The notes under the pieces were generated by a model. The model was given only the letters and a program-made list of their open reading frames with translations, did not search any database and was not told the origin of the DNA. A program made the translations under genes and the position numbers. A DNA stretch of 28,838 bases, taken from positions 1 to 28,838 of IMG/VR virus record IMGVR_UViG_3300042539_000600; one strand, 5' to 3'. The stretch is from a virus. Positions 1 through 8,693 of this stretch are shown in pieces (position 1 is the stretch's first letter; every line of letters starts with the position of its first letter).

Positions 1-95
1 CGATACTCATAACTAGACCTGTAGATTATGTTCTGCGAATCACCTAAATATTTGCTAGGATTTCTCGGCTTAAAATATCCTTGAAAATATTTCAT
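1..95 (-). CDS. 4: Head completion protein gp4, 5' part only
   Basis: Reading the reverse strand from an ATG at 95-93 gives 31 uninterrupted codons to the window edge, so the 3' part of the gene lies outside. The peptide begins MKYFQGYFKPRNP and continues with KYLGD, NIIYRSS and YEY. This is the N-terminal pattern of T4 gp4 and its relatives in marine T4-like phages (a G-x-F/Y-x-P-K/R-N-P start, then KY-x-G-D, then I-x-Y/F-x-S-S-x-E). gp4 acts on DNA-filled heads before tail joining and is often annotated as a head completion nuclease. The gene is divergent from the tail genes, with only 20 bases between the two start codons. The short reading in the opposite direction (about 14 codons to a stop at 45-47) shows no recognisable protein. 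I am fairly sure of the family despite the short length. Confidence 0.85.
   Translation of the reverse strand, partial: MKYFQGYFKPRNPSKYLGDSQNIIYRSSYEY
43..50 (+). promoter_or_regulatory. Possible late promoter upstream of the tube cap gene
   Basis: CCTAAATA resembles the late promoter box of T4-like phages (T4 TATAAATA; related phages vary at the first bases). It is 66 bases upstream of the tube cap ATG and would give a leader of about 55 bases. It overlaps the gp4 coding sequence on the other strand. Weak candidate. Confidence 0.25.
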
Positions 96-115
96 CTTAA
101 TAGCGTATAATTCAA

Positions 116-1384
116 ATGGCAGAAGCAACACCAACAGTCAACGCACAAGCGCCTGATAAAAATAGACTTAAAAGTAATGGAAAAAGTCTAAATTTAAAGT
201 ATCCGCTGGATTTAGGGGAAAATTATCCACACTCTGTAGACTTTGTTATTTATATCCCTCGTAAAAGTTCGTTTAACAAAACTGTAAAGAAAGCCGAAAA
301 CACAACAAATGTAAGCAATTATGCTGAAATTGGCGGTTTTAAAGAAGCCACTGGTGCCGCCCAAGCAATTTATGCCGTTCAAGGTGGCTATCAAATTGCA
401 AAAGATTCTGCACTCGGCGCAGCAACTGGTTCTGCTGCATTGGGCGGCAGAGGCGTTGCAGGCTTCCTTGGTAAATTAGTTGGTGGTGCTACGGGAGCGG
501 CATTTGGTGCCGCAGCCTCTGTTGTAACAAATTCAAAAACACAAGCTGCAATCAAAGGCGCAATTGCTACCGAATTAATCAAAAAACAAACTGAATTGAC
601 TGGATTGAAAGTCGAAAGAACTGCCGAAAAAATTGATGGCATGGTCTCTCTTTATATGCCAGCAAACTTCTTCACAACGTATGGTCACGATTATGATCAA
701 ATTAGCGTAAAGGAAGCTGGCGGTATGCTTGGTATGCTCGGCGCTGGTGGTCAGTCTCTTTTGCCTGGCGAAGGCGACATTAAGAGTATGGATGATTTTA
801 AACGTTATTTGAGTCAACTACCAGGAACAAAAAACCCATACATGGCGCTCGCAACAGGAGCGATTGGTTCCTCAACTCAAACGCCACTTTTGGGCGGTTC
901 TCTTGTGGGTAGTGGGTTTGCTGACGTTTCACTATTCAATATGGGTTATGCGCAAAATCCAATGCTTGAAGTTTTGTATCGCGGAACAAACTTTAGATCG
1001 TTTCAGTTTGAATTTATGTTTCAGCCGAAGAATGGTAAGGAAGCGAGAGAAGTTCAAGAAATCATCAAGACGTTTAAATTCCACGCTGCACCAGAAACTA
1101 ATCCGTTGGTCGATCCTGTTAAAGGATTTGGTGGTCCAACTCCAGCGCCAATGTTCTTCGTGCCACCTTCAGAGTTTGGAATTACGTTACGACACGGTGA
1201 TATAAAGAATCCGTTCTTGCCTAGAATTGGTAGATGTGTTCTTAACCGTATAGACGTCGATTATTCTCCTAGTGGTCAATGGCAAACGTATGCCGACGGC
1301 GTTCCAATTGAAACCAGATTACGTTTAGATTTCACAGAAGTTGAACTCGTTACGAAAACTAAAATTGAATCAGAAGGTTACTAA
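116..1384 (+). CDS. 48: Baseplate tail tube cap, gp48-like
   Basis: The 422-residue product resembles the gp48/gp54 class of T4-like phages, which sits on top of the baseplate hub and starts tail tube polymerisation. The clearest evidence is the C-terminal third: a segment around residues 280-325 with LYRGTNFRSFQFEF and a KEAREVQEIIKTFKFH helix, followed by a P-rich strand region, as in cyanophage gp48. T4 gp48 is 364 aa, so this copy is longer. The extra length is largely an Ala/Gly-rich stretch at residues about 78-150 with glycine-zipper spacing (GGRGVAGFLGKLVGGATG). No strong ribosome site precedes the ATG. The stop overlaps the next start (TAATG), which ties it to gp53. It could be gp54 rather than gp48. 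Position beside gp53 favours gp48. Confidence 0.83.
   Translation: MAEATPTVNAQAPDKNRLKSNGKSLNLKYPLDLGENYPHSVDFVIYIPRKSSFNKTVKKAENTTNVSNYAEIGGFKEATGAAQAIYAVQGGYQIAKDSALGAATGSAALGGRGVAGFLGKLVGGATGAAFGAAASVVTNSKTQAAIKGAIATELIKKQTELTGLKVERTAEKIDGMVSLYMPANFFTTYGHDYDQISVKEAGGMLGMLGAGGQSLLPGEGDIKSMDDFKRYLSQLPGTKNPYMALATGAIGSSTQTPLLGGSLVGSGFADVSLFNMGYAQNPMLEVLYRGTNFRSFQFEFMFQPKNGKEAREVQEIIKTFKFHAAPETNPLVDPVKGFGGPTPAPMFFVPPSEFGITLRHGDIKNPFLPRIGRCVLNRIDVDYSPSGQWQTYADGVPIETRLRLDFTEVELVTKTKIESEGY
247..254 (-). promoter_or_regulatory. Possible late promoter for the divergent gp4 gene
   Basis: The reverse strand reads TATAAATA here, a full match to the T4 late promoter box. It lies about 150 bases upstream of the gp4 start and inside the tube cap gene. 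In AT-rich phage DNA such an octamer can occur by chance, and nothing else marks it, so this is only a candidate. Confidence 0.22.
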
Positions 1385-2049
1385 TGGCTTATTTTTCGTA
1401 TTTTCCACAAACCTATTATTCTTTCGATACTGCTAATGCAAACTTTGCATTGGTCACTAATGTGCTCACAAGAGCAAAAATTATTAAGGAAGTGTTGAAT
1501 AATTCTTTCTTATATTACAAATATGAAATTAAAGAAGGCGAAACGCCAGAAATAGTTGCTTATAATTTTTACGGTGACGCTCAAAAACACTGGATAATTT
1601 TATACGCCAATTCTATCATTGATCCAAAATATGAATGGGTTTTACACAGTAAGGAATTCGATAACTACATCATTGCAAAATATGGTTCACTCGAGGACGC
1701 TAAAACCGAACTTCATCATTATGAAGTAAAAATTGAGGAATCAAATAGTATTGATGGTCGTATTAATGAAAGAATATACACCGTTACAGATAAAACTTTT
1801 AATTTTACAACCAAAACCGCATCTGACCGTTTTGAAGGTGGTGCACCAACATTAAACAGCCCACCAATAAAGGTAAATTATAACTATACATTAAGCGATG
1901 ACAGCATCATCACAGGTACTGAAACATACAGTGCTATATCGAATTATGATCATGAATTCATAGAAAATGAAAAGCGAAGAAATATAAACATATTGAATCC
2001 TGATTATGCTGCTAAAGTAGAAAATGAACTGAGAGATTTATTGAGATAA
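1384..2049 (+). CDS. 53: Baseplate wedge protein gp53
   Basis: The 221-residue product matches gp53 (T4: 196 aa), which clamps the wedges to the hub at the inner baseplate. Residues about 1-15 (AYFSYFPQTYY) and the following T-N-x-x-x-R-x-K segment are typical of phage gp53. Residues about 45-80 form the LysM-like core, with YEIKEGETPEIVAYNFYGD followed by HWIILYAN and a DP turn. The C-terminal half, rich in charged residues, is less conserved. The ATG overlaps the stop of the upstream gene, and the next gene begins one base after this stop, so the three are surely co-translated. Family assignment is firm. Confidence 0.93.
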   Translation: MAYFSYFPQTYYSFDTANANFALVTNVLTRAKIIKEVLNNSFLYYKYEIKEGETPEIVAYNFYGDAQKHWIILYANSIIDPKYEWVLHSKEFDNYIIAKYGSLEDAKTELHHYEVKIEESNSIDGRINERIYTVTDKTFNFTTKTASDRFEGGAPTLNSPPIKVNYNYTLSDDSIITGTETYSAISNYDHEFIENEKRRNINILNPDYAAKVENELRDLLR

Positions 2050-2050
2050 A

Positions 2051-3352
2051 ATGTCCGACAGTACTGGTATTTTTAGACTTGGTGACTATGAGATAAAGGC
2101 ATTTAAGTTGTTGTCTTCAACAGGCGCAACCTTAGATCTTTATACTGCATTTAGCGAATTGAAAATATTCGAGGACATCTATTCTTCTCAAATCTCGGGT
2201 TATGTGCTAATCACTGATTCTAACGACAGCGCAGGAACTATGGATCTTCATGGATCTGAATTTGTTCATTTAATATTAGATAAACCTTCTTTAGACGAAC
2301 CTTTAGAGAGATATTTCAGAGTTTATAAAATATCTAACAAAATTGTTAAAAATAAAAATTCAACTGCATATTCAATACACTTTACGACAGAAGATCATTT
2401 CGTTGCTAATCAATATAAAATAAGCAGAGCATTTTCAGGACCAGCAGACGTCTCAGTGCTTTCTATTTTACGCAAAGATTTAAAAGTTAATCCAAGTAAA
2501 ATTAACTTAAAGAATTTTGAAAGTCCATTCGGAGAATTGAATATCGTTATTCCATATATGAATCCATTTCAAGCAATTAATTTTATTGCATCAAGAACTA
2601 TGAATGATAATGAATCATTTTATTTGTTTTACGAAAATTATGACGGCTACAATTTTAAATCATTAGAGAGTATTTTGAAAGGTAGTGTGTATAAAACTTA
2701 TAATTTTATGCCAAAAGTTTTGGACGTACCAAATCCAGCCGACAGTTTTCATAGCGTTAATGACATAACAATTAATCAAAGTTATGATACTCTCACAACC
2801 ATGTTAAATGGTGGATTTGCAACTCGCATGAAAAATTTGAACATTTTGCGCCGTCAATACAGCGTAAACAATTTCAACATAACAAACAGACCAGAATATC
2901 CTACTCTAGGAAAAGGATATCCTGTCAACAATTTTACAAACAGAAAAGGCGATTCTGTCTTTACTTCGTTTGAGGCTTTTGAAAAATATTTCGTCACAAC
3001 AACAGCGAATGCAGATTATGATGATATTCCGAACTATGCAGAAAAGATAGTTTTCAGAAGTATGGAACATGCATTGTTGCACAACTCACGAATTACTTTA
3101 ACGATTCCAGGAGACTTCCTCGTTAAAGTTGGTAGCATTATTTCTTTAAACTTGCCTAAATTCTCGCAGTCGACTAAAAGCCAACAAGATCTAGATGAAT
3201 TTTATTCTGGATCAATGCTCGTTATGGGAGTTTCGCACGTCATAACTCCAACATCTCACACAACGCACCTAGAAGTCGTGAAGGATTCGTTTGCAGAATC
3301 CTTGAGCAGTGCTTCTGGAAATAGTGAATTAGAGAAAGCGAAAAATGAATAG
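2051..3352 (+). CDS. 27: Baseplate hub protein, gp27-like
   Basis: The 433-residue product lies directly before the spike gene, where T4-like phages of aquatic bacteria carry the hub ring protein. T4 gp27 (391 aa) forms a trimer with gp5 and joins the six-fold wedges to the three-fold spike. Support from sequence is moderate: a beta-rich N-terminal domain with SGYVLITDSND, a middle FESPFGELNIVIPYMNPFQAI segment typical of gp27/VgrG-type hub domains, and a C-terminal KVGSIISLNLP...MLVMGVSHVITP region. That region resembles the end of T4 gp27, where a turn into a 'V-x-x-V-x-H' strand pair is seen. The stop overlaps the spike start by 8 bases. Some phage annotations label this position gp26 or simply 'structural protein'. 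Confidence 0.78.
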   Translation: MSDSTGIFRLGDYEIKAFKLLSSTGATLDLYTAFSELKIFEDIYSSQISGYVLITDSNDSAGTMDLHGSEFVHLILDKPSLDEPLERYFRVYKISNKIVKNKNSTAYSIHFTTEDHFVANQYKISRAFSGPADVSVLSILRKDLKVNPSKINLKNFESPFGELNIVIPYMNPFQAINFIASRTMNDNESFYLFYENYDGYNFKSLESILKGSVYKTYNFMPKVLDVPNPADSFHSVNDITINQSYDTLTTMLNGGFATRMKNLNILRRQYSVNNFNITNRPEYPTLGKGYPVNNFTNRKGDSVFTSFEAFEKYFVTTTANADYDDIPNYAEKIVFRSMEHALLHNSRITLTIPGDFLVKVGSIISLNLPKFSQSTKSQQDLDEFYSGSMLVMGVSHVITPTSHTTHLEVVKDSFAESLSSASGNSELEKAKNE

Positions 3353-6188
3353 AAAAGATTACATGGGTTTAGATGGATTTGTTTGGTGGATCGGTGCAGT
3401 TGAAGACCGAAATGATCCCGCCATGCTTGGTCGCGTTAAGGTTCGTGTGTTTGGTTGGCACACAGAGGATCTGCAAGAAATTCCAACTGAAAAATTACCA
3501 TGGGCGACGATTATGTTGCCTGTTAACAATGATGCTCACTTTGCACCGAAGGAAGGCGAAATTGTTTGCGGGTTTTTCCTAGACGGTGAATATGGTCAAC
3601 ATCCTGTTGTTATGGGTATTTTGCCTGGTGTTAATAATAAAGAAGCAAATTACTCTTTTGGTTTTTCAGATCAACGTCAAGATACTTCAACAATACCAAG
3701 AAAAGTTAAATCGCGAAAATATAAAAGCGATGGTACAGGTGTTGAAGTTCAAAACGAAGAACCGAAGAAAAATCCAGAACGACCAGGTGAGCCATCATCA
3801 AGTCGCTTCACAAGAAATGAAGATATTACTAAAACATTATTGACTGATCGTAAAAGAAATTTAGTCACAGTACCAATTGCAGGTGGGGGATCTTGGAGAG
3901 AACCGCCACCTGCTTATAATGCTTCATATCCGTATAATCACGCTCAGGAAACGGAATCAGGTCACGTATTTGAAGTTGATGATACTCCAGATTGGGAACG
4001 CATTCATGTCGCTCATCGCACAGGAACATTTCATGAAATTTATCCATCAGGAACTAAAGTAGAAAAAGTTGTCAAAAACAACTATCAAGTTATCATGGGC
4101 GATGATAACATTTATGTCATTGGTCAATGTAACATTACCGTGGATGGCGCTGCAAACATTAAAGTGAAAGGTGACGCTAAAATTGAATCTGATTGTACTA
4201 TCGACTTGAACGCCAAGAAAGACGTTAAAATCAACGCAATGGGTTCTGTTAAGATAAGCGGTGCGCAAGTTTCCGTTTCTTCTCTTGCTGCAACTCGCAT
4301 TAATGGTGGATTCTTACTTGACGTTGATGCTCCAGCAGTCATTATTGGTAAGAGTGGTCTTGCCGTTTCAAACGATTTTATCCCATCACCAACAGCAGGT
4401 GGTGGTGGAGGTGGAGGAGGAGCTGCGGCGGGTGCCGATGCTGCTGCAGGTGCTGCAGCAGTCGCAACTACAGCTGCTGGAACGGTAGCTGCGAGCGTTT
4501 CACAATTAACTGGTGCGTTGGGCGGTTTAACGAACCTAGCGAATATTCCAGGAATGGATATGTTAACTAAATTACCAGGATTGCAAAATCTTGAATCATT
4601 GCAAAATAGTCTTGGTAATATTACAGACATCAGTTCCAAACTCGGCGATCTGAATAGCATCACAGAAAAATTTGGCGAGATTTCTAAATTAACGGAAATT
4701 ACGGATAAGATTAAAGATCAACTTGGTGCTGGTTTTGATCTAGAACAACTTAAAGGGCAGCTTGGTGATATACAAAATGTATCTAAAACTCTCGATGGTG
4801 CAACTAAATTTAAAGAAGCCTCTGATCAATTAAAGAAAGTTTCAGACGCAACTAAAGAACTCGGAAACATCAGAAACTTAGACAAGGTATTAGATACTGT
4901 AAATAAACTTGCCGAAATACCTGAAGTTGCTGATAAAATACCAAATCTATCGAAATTCAATACAATAGTCGATAATCTTACCGACATTAAGAACAATAGT
5001 ACCGACATTCAAACTTTAGCTGGTTCTCCTGCTACAAGTAAGGTTTTAGAATTGTCGCAAAAGATTAACGATCTACCTACCGATTTAAGTAAAATTGGTG
5101 GATTCAAAGATGGCATTGCAGGTTTAAATGGATTTAGTGATAATCTGAGTGGTTTATCTAATGAAATTTCAAAGGTATCTGATATTGCTAAAGATTTAAA
5201 GAACTTCTCTGAGTTCAAGGCTATTGGCGGTGGATTAGCGAATCTTGAAAAAAATATGGGTGAGATTAAATCGTTGTCGACTTCTCTTTCTGGTGCAGCT
5301 GCCGATGTTGGTGCAATTAAAGATATAACCAAGGGATTGACTGCAACAGAGGACATAACGAAATTCTCCAATTTCGAAACACAACTCGGTCCTCTTTCTG
5401 GTGCATTAAGTGGATTGAAAGACGGTTCTTCATTAGCCGCAGGTGTTTTGAGTGCGGGTCAGAAATGTGGAAATCCTTCCTCTGGATTCATCGAGCCAAC
5501 CCCAGCAGATCGCGCCGCATTCTTCTTCGATGCTGGCGAAAAGGGTGCTGACGAGTGGATTAAGAAGCAGATTGATAAAGGCGTTTACGACAAATCTGAA
5601 ATTAAAGACGTAACTACAACCGATGCAAATACAGAACCACCTAAAGCCCCCTCAAGAGGCGTAAATGAGTGTGGTATTGAAAATGATCAGCAAGAATTTG
5701 ACCCAAATATGATGCTATCCAAGTACTGGAGTTTGGGTAAACTTTCCTCAAACGCAATTGTAGAAAAACAGCCTGTTATTCCGCAACGTGGGCTAACAAA
5801 AGCCGATATCGTCTGCAATCTCAAGTTGCTTGCGATTAATTGCCTAGACCCAATTAAAGAAAAATATTCAAATATGATCGTTACAAACGCTTTCCGCAAG
5901 CCGCAAGGTTCTTCGGCTGGACGTTCTCAACACGAGGTTGGACAAGCCGCTGATATGCAGTTCCCAGGATTGAGTAAATCAGAATACTACGATATTGTCC
6001 TCTTTATCCGCGATAACGTACCGCATGATCAGTTACTTTTAGAATATAAAACAACAGGATCTGGTTTGCCTTGGATTCATATCTCATATAATAAGTCTGG
6101 AAACCGACCAGCAGGCACAACTGTGGTTAAAAATGCAACTTTCAACAACCATAGATTATACAAACAAGGCTACCACCGTTTGGCGTAA
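3345..6188 (+). CDS. 5: Central spike gp5 with C-terminal M15-type peptidase domain
   Basis: The 947-residue product is the membrane-puncturing spike. Residues about 8-95 are the gp5 OB fold (WWIGAVEDRNDPAMLGRVKV, then PKEGEIVCGFF and a GILPG end). Residues about 199-345 carry the VgrG/gp5 entry motif (TESGHVFEVDDTPDWERI) and a beta-helical needle of short alternating repeats (NITVDGAANIKVKGDAKI). Eight glycines at 352-359 and an Ala-rich stretch form a hinge. Residues about 385-690 are a long Leu/Ile-Asp-Lys helical region. The C-terminus (about 760-947) carries SQHEVGQAAD and WIHIS, giving probable zinc ligands H863, D870 and H912, with E900 a possible catalytic acid. This is the peptidase M15 pattern (D-Ala-D-Ala or endolysin-type peptidase). 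T4 gp5 (575 aa) instead has lysozyme between OB fold and needle, and none is seen here. Spike identity is firm. The peptidase substrate is inferred. Confidence 0.92.
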   Translation: MNRKDYMGLDGFVWWIGAVEDRNDPAMLGRVKVRVFGWHTEDLQEIPTEKLPWATIMLPVNNDAHFAPKEGEIVCGFFLDGEYGQHPVVMGILPGVNNKEANYSFGFSDQRQDTSTIPRKVKSRKYKSDGTGVEVQNEEPKKNPERPGEPSSSRFTRNEDITKTLLTDRKRNLVTVPIAGGGSWREPPPAYNASYPYNHAQETESGHVFEVDDTPDWERIHVAHRTGTFHEIYPSGTKVEKVVKNNYQVIMGDDNIYVIGQCNITVDGAANIKVKGDAKIESDCTIDLNAKKDVKINAMGSVKISGAQVSVSSLAATRINGGFLLDVDAPAVIIGKSGLAVSNDFIPSPTAGGGGGGGGAAAGADAAAGAAAVATTAAGTVAASVSQLTGALGGLTNLANIPGMDMLTKLPGLQNLESLQNSLGNITDISSKLGDLNSITEKFGEISKLTEITDKIKDQLGAGFDLEQLKGQLGDIQNVSKTLDGATKFKEASDQLKKVSDATKELGNIRNLDKVLDTVNKLAEIPEVADKIPNLSKFNTIVDNLTDIKNNSTDIQTLAGSPATSKVLELSQKINDLPTDLSKIGGFKDGIAGLNGFSDNLSGLSNEISKVSDIAKDLKNFSEFKAIGGGLANLEKNMGEIKSLSTSLSGAAADVGAIKDITKGLTATEDITKFSNFETQLGPLSGALSGLKDGSSLAAGVLSAGQKCGNPSSGFIEPTPADRAAFFFDAGEKGADEWIKKQIDKGVYDKSEIKDVTTTDANTEPPKAPSRGVNECGIENDQQEFDPNMMLSKYWSLGKLSSNAIVEKQPVIPQRGLTKADIVCNLKLLAINCLDPIKEKYSNMIVTNAFRKPQGSSAGRSQHEVGQAADMQFPGLSKSEYYDIVLFIRDNVPHDQLLLEYKTTGSGLPWIHISYNKSGNRPAGTTVVKNATFNNHRLYKQGYHRLA

Positions 6189-6191
6189 CCT

Positions 6192-6199
6192 AATAAATA
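6192..6199 (+). promoter_or_regulatory. Candidate T4-type late promoter before gp25
   Basis: AATAAATA (in TAATAAATA) lies in one of the two largest gaps on the + strand (6189-6223), directly after the spike stop codon. It matches the late promoter box TATAAATA at seven of eight bases. Transcription would start near 6205, leaving a leader of about 18 bases before the gp25 ATG at 6224. Location in an otherwise gapless gene string makes it more credible than an isolated octamer. Confidence 0.5.
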
Positions 6200-6223
6200 A
6201 TTCTATTAACTTTAAGTAGTAAA

Positions 6224-6619
6224 ATGACATCAAACGTATCAAGAACATATGCCGATTTAGATTTAAACTTTGGCGCAAATCCAGTCACTAAAGATGTAAA
6301 TCGAAAGGTCGGCGATCGCGCGATTGTCACCGCAGTTAAAAATTTGATACTTTTGAACTATTTCGAAAAACCATTTAATCCATCAATTGGATCTAACGTT
6401 CGTCGTTTACTTTTTGAACCAATGACGGCAGAAACGGGAATTTTATTACAGAAAGAAATTGAACTCACTATTGCAAATTATGAACCTCGTGTCAAACTTC
6501 GTAATGTTTATGTTCAGTCCGATTATGATAATCAGGGCTACAACATCACAATTGAGTTTTTTATCGTAAATCGTTTAGAACCAGTAACAGTAAGCATCTT
6601 TTTAGAAAGATTAAGATAG
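6224..6619 (+). CDS. 25: Baseplate wedge protein gp25
   Basis: The 131-residue product is gp25 (T4: 132 aa), the small wedge protein shared by contractile phages, T6SS (TssE) and related injection machines. It sits between gp6/gp53 and the first sheath ring. The signature is complete: a DLDLNF start, the NPSIGSNVRRLLFEP helix-turn, the EPR triad at residues 87-89 in NYEPRVKLRNVYV, and the final beta hairpin ending in FLERLR. Size, motif and position between the spike and gp6 genes make this one of the surest assignments in the window. Confidence 0.97.
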   Translation: MTSNVSRTYADLDLNFGANPVTKDVNRKVGDRAIVTAVKNLILLNYFEKPFNPSIGSNVRRLLFEPMTAETGILLQKEIELTIANYEPRVKLRNVYVQSDYDNQGYNITIEFFIVNRLEPVTVSIFLERLR

Positions 6620-6629
6620 GTTATTTAAA

Positions 6630-8693
6630 ATGGCAGAATCGAAAATTCGAATAACTGAATTAGAATTTCAGAACATTAAAGATAATCTGAAAAATTTCAT
6701 CAAATCGAAACCAGAATTTACGGATTATGATTTCGAGGGTGCAGGCTTGAATATTCTTATGGATATTCTTGCATACAACACTCACTACATGTCATATTAC
6801 ACAAATATGATTGCGAATGAAATGTTTATGGATACTGCTGATCTTAGATCGTCTGTCGTTTCGCACGCAAAACTTTTAGGATATATGCCAAGATCAAGAG
6901 TAGCGCCAATTGCTCGAGTTAATGTTGAGGTCACTCCTGGCGTTGGCGAAAGCAATCAAAATTTGCTTTTGATTCCTCGCTTCACACGCTTCAGAAGCGA
7001 AAATATAAATGGAACAAATTTCACATTCGTTTTACTCGAAGATAAAACTTTAGAAAAAACCAATGGTAAGTTTACTTTACCAAATGCCGTAATCAAACAA
7101 GGTGTTCCACTCATCTATACTTTTGTGGTAGATGACTTAACAAATCCACAACAAAAATTTAAACTTCCTGATACAGGAATTGATACATCAACGATCGAAG
7201 TTACCATTCAAAAGTCTGCAACAAATCTACAAACAGAAAAGTTTGTGTTGGCAGAAGATGCTTCCGTTGTTGAAGCAACTAGCCCAGTATACTATGTTGA
7301 TGAAGTTGATAATGGGAAATATCAAATATACTTCGGCGATAACGTTCTCGGTAAAAAACTAGAGGATGGTAATCTTGTTGTAATTAGTTATTTGATTACC
7401 GATGGTCCTTTATCTAATAAAGCAAATACGTTTTCACTAATTGATAGTTTAGACGGTTTCAGTAACGTTTCTGTCACAACAGCCCAAAGTGCTTCAGCTG
7501 GTGCTGATATTGAAACAATTGACAGTATTCGTTTTAGCGCACCTAAAGCATATTTGTCACAAAATCGTGCAGTAACTAAAAACGACTACATCGCATTAAT
7601 TAATAAAAAGTATCCATATTTCGATTCAGTAACAGTTTGGGGCGGCGAAGAATTGGTACCACCACAATATGGTAGAGTATTCATTTCCGCCAAACCAAGA
7701 GATGGATTTGAAATCACAGAAGTGGAAAAGAATTTCCTTAAAGAAGAAATTCTCAAACCAATCAGTATCTTGACTGTTACGCCAGAATTTATCGATGCAG
7801 ATTATAACTATTTGAACTTTGGTGTTCGTGCAACTTATGATCCATTGAGAACAAACAAAACACCTCCTCAGATTGAAAGTGCGATAAAAGTTGCGATTAC
7901 AACCTTTGTAAATCAAGAATTGAATAAGTTCAATTCAACATTTAGAGCATCTCGTTTAACAAGAAAGATTGACGACTCAGATCCTGCTATCTTGAGTAAT
8001 GAACTCAATATCTTTATACAAAAGAAATTTAAACCTTTCTTGAATAATAGACGTTCATATACTTTAGATTTTGGTATTCCACTTGCTCGTGGAACAACAG
8101 AAAATCGTTTATATTCTTCTCCAGGATTTGAAATTGCCGATACAAGCAATGTGATTCGTACTTGCTTTATTGAAGAAGTACCATTCTCATATTCAGGAAT
8201 TGATACAGTTGAAATTTTAGATCCAGGTACTGGGTACACTGAAACTCCAACTGTTGAAATTATCGGCGACGGCACTGGCGCGACTGCACAACCAGTTGTC
8301 GTAAATGGTAGAATTAGATCAATTAATGTCATCAAACGAGGCTCAGAATATACAACTGCAGTCGCTAGAATTTCTGGTGGTGGTTCAGAGGCTAGAGGTG
8401 CTTCTGCAAAAGTTGTCATTCAGGGCAAAACTGGTAATTTGAGAATGTACTATTTTGACGATAATCAAATAAAGGTTTTCGTAAACGAAAGTATTGGCAC
8501 AATTGATTATACAACAGGTAAAGTTACGATCAGTGAATTGGCAATATTAGATGTTCTCAACGACTTTAAGCAATTAAGCATTCACGCAAAACCAGAAAAT
8601 ACAGTTTTTGAATCAAATCAGAATAAGATTTTAACGTTGAATTATGACGACCCTGAAAGTATCTCCGTCAGATTAACACCAATATCCAAATAA
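6630..8693 (+). CDS. 6: Baseplate wedge protein gp6
   Basis: The 687-residue product matches gp6 (T4: 660 aa), whose dimers form the continuous inner ring of the baseplate. Diagnostic is the N-terminal stretch at residues about 30-92, with DYDFEGAGLNILMDILAYNT, then MIANEMFMDTADLRSSVVS and AKLLGYMPRS. The middle is the baseplate-J-like region (YQIYFGDNVLGKKLEDGN, residues about 230-250; SAPKAYLSQNRAVTKNDY, about 305-322). Residues about 526-597 hold a beta-repeat insert, with DPGTGYTETPTVEI and a second related turn. It resembles inserts in the gp7, gp8 and 902-aa proteins of this window. The start lies 10 bases after the gp25 stop, and the stop overlaps the gp7 start (TAATG). Confidence 0.93.
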   Translation: MAESKIRITELEFQNIKDNLKNFIKSKPEFTDYDFEGAGLNILMDILAYNTHYMSYYTNMIANEMFMDTADLRSSVVSHAKLLGYMPRSRVAPIARVNVEVTPGVGESNQNLLLIPRFTRFRSENINGTNFTFVLLEDKTLEKTNGKFTLPNAVIKQGVPLIYTFVVDDLTNPQQKFKLPDTGIDTSTIEVTIQKSATNLQTEKFVLAEDASVVEATSPVYYVDEVDNGKYQIYFGDNVLGKKLEDGNLVVISYLITDGPLSNKANTFSLIDSLDGFSNVSVTTAQSASAGADIETIDSIRFSAPKAYLSQNRAVTKNDYIALINKKYPYFDSVTVWGGEELVPPQYGRVFISAKPRDGFEITEVEKNFLKEEILKPISILTVTPEFIDADYNYLNFGVRATYDPLRTNKTPPQIESAIKVAITTFVNQELNKFNSTFRASRLTRKIDDSDPAILSNELNIFIQKKFKPFLNNRRSYTLDFGIPLARGTTENRLYSSPGFEIADTSNVIRTCFIEEVPFSYSGIDTVEILDPGTGYTETPTVEIIGDGTGATAQPVVVNGRIRSINVIKRGSEYTTAVARISGGGSEARGASAKVVIQGKTGNLRMYYFDDNQIKVFVNESIGTIDYTTGKVTISELAILDVLNDFKQLSIHAKPENTVFESNQNKILTLNYDDPESISVRLTPISK

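Noticed and set aside
1-47. Short forward frame ending at 45-47 as the end of an upstream tail gene
   Set aside because: Only 14 codons with no recognisable motif, whereas the reverse strand gives a clear gp4 N-terminus over 31 codons.
4124-4663. Reverse-strand frame of 179 codons over the Gly/Ala hinge of the spike gene
   Set aside because: It arises from the GC-rich Gly/Ala codons and encodes a Pro/Ala run without domain signs. The forward spike frame is certain.
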